This document shows positions 13,993 through 16,809 of a stretch of 16,809 bases of DNA, in pieces. Source of the DNA: Chloroflexota bacterium (GTDB taxonomy: Bacteria > Chloroflexota > Dehalococcoidia > SM23-28-2 > RBG-16-64-32); NCBI GenBank assembly GCA_022561095.1, contig JADFRV010000033.1:1-16809 (forward strand). The letters run 5' to 3'. Position numbers and translations under genes: made by a program. The notes under the pieces were generated by a model. The model did no database searches. It was not told where the DNA came from and was given only the letters and a program-made list of their open reading frames with translations. Numbering within the stretch: the first letter of the stretch is position 1; the number at the start of each line of letters is the position of its first letter.

Positions 13993-14469
13993 ATGGCACT
14001 CGAACACGAGGTCTTGATCCAGGAAGTCATCAAGCTTGCCGCTGAAGGCGCGCCGCCAGAGCAGGTAGTGGAAAGGGCAAACCAAGCCAAGGCTGCGATC
14101 GTGAAGCACGGCGAACAAATTCAGCGTGCCGTCAACATCCTCGACGGCATAGTGCCGTTCATCGCCCCGGGGACGTATTGGGAGATGGGCTGGAAGGTGA
14201 CACCCAAGGTTACTGTCCCTTACGGGGGCACGACACGGGAAACCGATAGGCCAGCCAGGGTGCGCGATATCGCTAATTCCATGCTTACAGATGGAGCCGC
14301 TGTCGTCAGGACAGATGAGATTGCGGAAAGGCTGTTCAGCGAGGGCGACACGACATCGTCTAAGCACGACTTGGCCACCGCTGCTGGCAACGTCCTCACG
14401 CGATCCGGCAAGTGGCGGAGAATCGACCCTGGCGTGTACAAACCAATACCAGTAGAACCGGAGGTATAG
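13993..14469 (+). CDS. Element-borne 158-aa protein with possible C-terminal winged-helix domain
   Basis: I do not recognise the family. The start ATG at 13993 has GGAGG 7 bp upstream and a strong promoter ahead. Residues 1-50 look helical (LEHEVLIQEVIKLAAEGAPP, then VVERANQAKAAIVKHGEQIQ). Residues ~90-155 resemble a winged-helix/HARE-HTH-like arrangement: RVRDIANSMLTDG, then VVRTDEIAERLFSEG, then ATAAGNVLTRSGKWRRI, then DPGVYKPI. If that holds, this is a DNA-binding protein and the dyad over its promoter could be its own operator. It is the first gene inside the left end of the element, followed by a tRNA gene and the transposase on the same strand. It has lower GC than the neighbouring chromosomal genes. 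Confidence 0.75.
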   Translation: MALEHEVLIQEVIKLAAEGAPPEQVVERANQAKAAIVKHGEQIQRAVNILDGIVPFIAPGTYWEMGWKVTPKVTVPYGGTTRETDRPARVRDIANSMLTDGAAVVRTDEIAERLFSEGDTTSSKHDLATAAGNVLTRSGKWRRIDPGVYKPIPVEPEV

Positions 14470-14539
14470 CAAGAAAAATAGAGGGGCCGAGCGGCCTTCC
14501 CTAGCAAGAGTCATCCGCTCAGCCCGATCCAACGAGGTT

Positions 14540-14613
14540 CGGGGTCTGGTGTAAAGGCTGCACACCCACTTTAGGTGTGGGTGGTCAGAGTTCAATTCTC
14601 TGGACCCCGACCA
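14540..14613 (+). tRNA. tRNA with anticodon UAG and short variable loop, inside the mobile element
   Basis: A complete 74-nt class I cloverleaf is visible. Acceptor CGGGGTC/GACCCCG is followed by discriminator A and an encoded CCA. U8 is present. The D-stem is GTGT/GCAC with loop AAAGGCT, the anticodon stem CCCAC/GTGGG with loop TTTAGGT, the variable loop TGGT, and the T-arm CAGAG/CTCTG with loop TTCAATT. The anticodon 5'-UAG-3' reads CUA (Leu) codons, yet bacterial tRNA-Leu has a long variable arm and this has four bases. C1-G72, A73 and G36 recall tRNA-Pro (whose UGG differs at base 35), while the D-arm recalls tRNA-Gln. The true charging is therefore unknown. It sits 70 nt after the 158-aa gene and 84 nt before the transposase, on the same strand. 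Confidence 0.85.
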
Positions 14614-14641
14614 AACACCCGAACTTAGTCGGCTTGTTAGT

Positions 14642-14670
14642 GGGGAGGAAGCTGTGGCACCAGCCTCCCC
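14642..14670 (+). repeat. Hairpin in the transposase leader
   Basis: GGGGAG and GCTG (separated by a GAA bulge) pair with CAGC and CTCCCC around TGGCAC, giving ten base pairs. It lies between the tRNA 3' end and the transposase ribosome-binding site GGAGGG (14684-14689). It could separate or process the tRNA from the transposase message or dampen readthrough expression. The preceding gap (14470-14539) also holds a short GGCC-GAGC-GGCC hairpin (14485-14496). Confidence 0.45.
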
Positions 14671-14697
14671 CCCGGAAAGACACGGAGGGTCTGCTCC

Positions 14698-15732
14698 ATG
14701 TCCACTACAAGGATAACGCATCCACCGATAGTTGGTGAAATCCAAGCTATCTTCGCAACATTGCCAGATGAAGAACTTTTGGCGAAATTGCGAGGCCCAA
14801 TACGTCGCGGACGCCCTGGCTTTAATCCCGCCATCCTCTGGCGCTGCTACGTCGTCTACTACTATCTCGGCTTGGAATCCGTCTCCGACCTGATCCGCCT
14901 GCTACGTGACAATCCCTACATCGCTCAGGCGTGCGGCATCAACAGCCCCGACGAAATCCCTAGCCAGCCTACCTTCTCCCGCTTCGGAGCTAGGCTCGCT
15001 ACGAGGAAGTTTGCCGTCACGCTTAGGAATGTCCAGCGCTCGCTCACGCGTCGGCTCTACAAGACGCTTCCTGGCTTCGGCCAGGTAGTGGCGATAGACA
15101 GCACTCACATGAAGGGATGGAGTAACGCTAGCAAAAAGGGCAAGAAGAAAGTCGGGGCGATTAGAAGGCAGAAGCCTAAGGTCGGCAAAGTCTCCGACCC
15201 CGACGCAGGCTGGACAGTCAAGGTCAATACCGAAGGCCGCAGTCAGTTCACCTGGGGATACAAGGCCCACATCCTCTGCGACGCCGAATACGAACTCCCC
15301 ATAGTCGTGGACGTGTCGGCGGGCAATGTCAGTGACGTGAGAAGGGCGAGCCCTCTGCTGTACCAAGCGCGCCATACGTACAGCAAGTTCGTGCCTGATT
15401 ACGTTCTCTGCGATGCTGGTTATTCCAGTGATCGGCTCAGGCAGCTCATCAAACGACAGTTCAGGGCGACGCCTCTCATCGACCCGCACCCGCTTCACAA
15501 GAAGGCTGTTGCAGCGCAACAGGCGATCCTCGAATGGAAGACCATCTACAATCGCCGATCTGCCATAGAAAGGCTGAATGGCCGCCTAAAGGGGTTCTTC
15601 AAGCTGGATGCGATTAGGGTGCGCGGGAGAATGAAGGTACGTAATCATGCGACGATGGCTATCATGGCGCTTCAAGCCCGCGCCCTGGCGTTTCCGGCGC
15701 AGATGCGCGAGTGCGTGAGGGCTGTGGCGTAG
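14698..15732 (+). CDS. DDE transposase, IS4/IS5-type (Y2R3E6K signature)
   Basis: This 344-aa protein appears intact. The N-terminal helical DNA-binding region (residues ~1-115) has the InsH/DUF772 pattern: RGRPGFNPAILWRCYVVYYYLGLESVSDLIRLLRDNP and a PTFSRFGARL stretch. The RNase H-like catalytic core has D134 in VVAIDSTHMKGW, a basic insertion (KKGKKKVGAIRRQKPK), WGYKAHILCDAEYELPIVVDVSAGN, D239 in YVLCDAGYSS, and E291 in YNRRSAIERLNGRLK, which gives Y284, R287, E291 and K298. It catalyses cut-and-paste or related strand transfer on the element ends. The ATG at 14698 has GGAGGG 8 bp upstream. No close inverted repeats flank this gene alone. The nearest matching pair is the 17-bp repeat pair at 13858 and 16732, so the tRNA and the other genes travel with it. 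Confidence 0.93.
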   Translation: MSTTRITHPPIVGEIQAIFATLPDEELLAKLRGPIRRGRPGFNPAILWRCYVVYYYLGLESVSDLIRLLRDNPYIAQACGINSPDEIPSQPTFSRFGARLATRKFAVTLRNVQRSLTRRLYKTLPGFGQVVAIDSTHMKGWSNASKKGKKKVGAIRRQKPKVGKVSDPDAGWTVKVNTEGRSQFTWGYKAHILCDAEYELPIVVDVSAGNVSDVRRASPLLYQARHTYSKFVPDYVLCDAGYSSDRLRQLIKRQFRATPLIDPHPLHKKAVAAQQAILEWKTIYNRRSAIERLNGRLKGFFKLDAIRVRGRMKVRNHATMAIMALQARALAFPAQMRECVRAVA

Positions 15733-15784
15733 GGGGTTATACCGACACCGTCCACAGGCAACACTTGCCGTTTGGGGGGTTAGT

Positions 15785-15801
15785 CCCGTTTAGTGAACGG
15801 G
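15785..15801 (+). terminator. Possible terminator hairpin after the transposase gene
   Basis: CCCGTT-TAGTG-AACGGG forms a perfect 6-bp stem 52 nt past the transposase stop and 44 nt before the end of the opposing 43-aa ORF. There is no T-run. It fits a convergent-gene hairpin but is weak evidence for termination. Confidence 0.35.
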
Positions 15802-15845
15802 TTAGGCTTCATCTTCCTCGGCTGTTTGCGGGTAGCCGAAGGTCA

Positions 15846-15977
15846 TCAACGCCGCCTTCGTGCACGCCCTTGAACGCCCTTTGCAGGCGACCCCCGCGAG
15901 ACACGCCCATGCTTTGACGCTGCCTTCCTTGGCACCACTTTCTTCGAGCCTGTTGAGTGAGGCTTCTTCTTAGCCAT
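15846..15977 (-). CDS. Small basic protein overlapping the upstream membrane-protein gene
   Basis: This 43-aa ORF starts at the ATG at 15977 inside the last codons of the 237-aa gene (ATGGCTAA overlap of 8 nt), so translation would be coupled. The product begins MAKKKPHSTGSKK and is rich in Lys, Arg, Ser and Gly with an RRRR end, which suggests nucleic-acid or membrane-surface binding. A longer frame to 16034 exists but lies within the upstream gene. No family is recognised. The compact overlap and the basic bias support it, yet it could be chance. Confidence 0.45.
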   Translation of the reverse strand: MAKKKPHSTGSKKVVPRKAASKHGRVSRGSPAKGVQGRARRRR

Positions 15978-16683
15978 AATCCGATCCGACAATAGTATAG
16001 ACAGAAACCACGTTGCCGTCTCGATCGCGTTCAAGGAGTCCTAGTCCGTGCGCTTTCGTATAGTGGTTGTCCGAGTCGTCCCAGAAATCGACTGTTGCGA
16101 TTTCAATCGACGACCAGTTAAGTCCGCCTAAATCAACTACCGCATGCTTCTCTTTCGCACTCGGCTCTACGTGTCCGACTCGAAGAGTAAAGTCAAACGG
16201 CTCGATTGGGAGCTTTAGCGTAATCTCAATTTCAACATCTTGTGCGGAACCAGCGGCAAGGCTTTGCTGGTTCCGAATAGTGAGCATGAGATATTGAGGG
16301 TCAGCACCAGATTCACGACGCCAATCTAGCCCCTCGTCCTCAAAGGGGTCAGCATACAAGTTATTAGCTGGCATACTAACGGGTTTGTAGCCCTTGTCCG
16401 CAACTTCGAGGTCGAGCCTAATAACTGGCGCATACTCAAATTGTTGGCCGCGCCTAGCAAGTCTGACCTGTTGAAGCACTATAAGCGCCACCACGAATGT
16501 AGCGAAGGCAGGAACCCAATCTATCGCCCATTCCTTGAAGAAACCTCGCCAGTCATCCGAGATGTTATCCCAGCCGAACTCGGCCGAGAATGTGATAGTT
16601 ACAAGGATCGCACCAATGAATCCGCCTGCCCACCAACGATATCTAATAGCACCGGCTACAACTGTGCGGTAGTCCACCTGCAC
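15970..16683 (-). CDS. Element-borne two-TM membrane protein of unknown function
   Basis: This is a 237-aa protein. Hydrophobic helices lie at about residues 17-36 (WWAGGFIGAILVTITFSAEF) and 52-71 (EWAIDWVPAFATFVVALIVL), joined by a short acidic loop. RLARRG then places the rest (about 80-237) on the cytoplasmic side by the positive-inside rule. That domain has alternating beta-strand character (VIRLDLEVA, QYLMLTIRNQQ, QDVEIEITLKLPIEPFDFTLRVG) and ends in DWDDSDNHYTKA-type polar loops. I do not recognise it. The start is a GTG at 16683 with no Shine-Dalgarno; a second GTG two codons later is possible. It runs opposite to the other element genes and begins 49 bp inside the right terminal repeat. 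Its GC is clearly lower than in the operons to the left. Confidence 0.8.
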   Translation of the reverse strand: MQVDYRTVVAGAIRYRWWAGGFIGAILVTITFSAEFGWDNISDDWRGFFKEWAIDWVPAFATFVVALIVLQQVRLARRGQQFEYAPVIRLDLEVADKGYKPVSMPANNLYADPFEDEGLDWRRESGADPQYLMLTIRNQQSLAAGSAQDVEIEITLKLPIEPFDFTLRVGHVEPSAKEKHAVVDLGGLNWSSIEIATVDFWDDSDNHYTKAHGLGLLERDRDGNVVSVYTIVGSDYG

Positions 16684-16731
16684 ATATTAGCAGAGCGGTC
16701 CATCGTTTGCCCCTACCCGCCGCGCCCACCA

Positions 16732-16748
16732 AATAATGAATAAGGCTC
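16732..16748 (-). repeat. Right terminal inverted repeat of the element
   Basis: This is the exact reverse complement of the 17 bp at 13858-13874. It is followed directly by CGTT (16749-16752), the right copy of the presumed target duplication. Confidence 0.8.
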
Positions 16749-16750
16749 CG

Positions 16751-16779
16751 TTGTGACAGATTGGGGGCTGTGCTCTAAT
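16751..16779 (+). promoter_or_regulatory. Promoter for the gene at the right edge, touching the element
   Basis: TTGTGA (16751-16756), a 17-bp spacer and TCTAAT (16774-16779, 5 of 6) form a plausible promoter. Its first two T's belong to the CGTT target duplication, so the element landed exactly at the upstream edge of the -35 box. The duplication restores that sequence. Confidence 0.5.
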
Positions 16780-16803
16780 GAACGGGGCCCAGGCAGGTGA
16801 GAT

Positions 16804-16809
16804 ATGGCT
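16804..16809 (+). CDS. Start of a gene cut by the window edge
   Basis: ATGGCT follows AGGTGA with suitable spacing and lies about 18 nt after the start site expected from the promoter at 16751-16779. Only two codons are in the window, so nothing can be said about the product. It would be the host gene divergent from tRNA-Arg before the element inserted. Confidence 0.35.

Larger units (their letters stand above)
13858..16748 (+). mobile_element. Bounded 2.9-kb transposable element with passenger genes, including a tRNA
   Basis: The segment starts with GAGCCTTATTCATTATT (13858-13874) and ends with the exact reverse complement (16732-16748). It is flanked on both sides by CGTT (13854-13857 and 16749-16752), which looks like a 4-bp target duplication. 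Inside are a 158-aa gene, a tRNA gene, a DDE transposase (344 aa), a 43-aa basic ORF and a 237-aa two-TM protein. Every gene lies wholly between the repeats, and the AT content rises compared with the flanks. Ends beginning GAG are common among IS5-type elements, and the transposase has the Y2R3E6K signature. Insertion sequences with extra cargo are known as transporter IS (tIS). Boundaries come from the repeats alone; no empty site has been compared. Confidence 0.75.

Noticed and set aside
14540..14613. The element tRNA as an amber suppressor
   Set aside because: Anticodon 5'-UAG-3' reads CUA, not the UAG stop codon, which would need CUA as anticodon.
13894..14745. 283-codon minus frame opposite the 158-aa gene and the element tRNA
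   Set aside because: It runs through the tRNA, the dyad and the plus-strand ribosome-binding site; the plus gene has a promoter and Shine-Dalgarno, this frame has neither.
14614..15845. A simple insertion sequence with ends close to the transposase
   Set aside because: Comparing the 85 bp before and 110 bp after the gene gave no convincing inverted repeat; the only good pair is at 13858 and 16732.
1..16809. CRISPR array or tandem repeats
   Set aside because: No regularly spaced repeats were seen on either strand.

Overview
The window suggests a high-GC, probably uncultured bacterium, most likely Chloroflexota (Dehalococcoidia/SAR202-like). This rests on high GC, a T-box leader (a riboswitch class of Firmicutes, Actinobacteria and Chloroflexota), a remA-type gene next to gmk, and a full Liv-type amino-acid transporter. 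The assignment is an inference from gene content; no rRNA or marker alignment was possible.

Layout. (1) Bases 1-178, minus strand: a promoter and the Stem I half of a T-box leader whose gene lies off the left edge. The apparent specifier is UGG (Trp). (2) 275-1345, plus: a membrane-anchored protein with what looks like a metzincin fold that has lost its zinc-binding motif. Its stop codon shares a hairpin with the stop of gmk. (3) 1350-5506, minus: a tight operon in the order M50 protease, tyrA, aroA, remA-like (DUF370), gmk. It links aromatic amino-acid synthesis with housekeeping genes; the remA-like gene probably carries a one-base frameshift. (4) 5600-6946, plus: a nitroreductase-like protein. 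6974-7939, minus: a PRC-like/BON-domain protein. (5) 8100-13353: a branched-chain amino-acid ABC importer. The lipoprotein binding protein gene (plus) converges on livG-livF-livH-livM (minus), and a strong hairpin separates them. (6) 13354-13857: intergenic region with operator-like inverted repeats, a nested palindrome, tRNA-Arg(UCG) and its promoter, and a REP-like palindrome.

(7) 13858-16748 appears to be a complete, bounded 2.9-kb mobile element. It has perfect 17-bp terminal inverted repeats and is flanked by a 4-bp direct repeat, CGTT. It carries an IS4/IS5-type DDE transposase and several passengers: a 158-aa protein behind a strong promoter with an overlapping inverted repeat, a complete tRNA gene with anticodon UAG but a short class I variable loop, a two-TM membrane protein, and an overlapping 43-aa basic protein. 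Base composition drops inside it. The element sits between tRNA-Arg and a gene that begins at 16804, with its right end touching that gene's -35 box. An insertion-sequence-like unit that carries its own odd-identity tRNA is the most unusual thing in the window.
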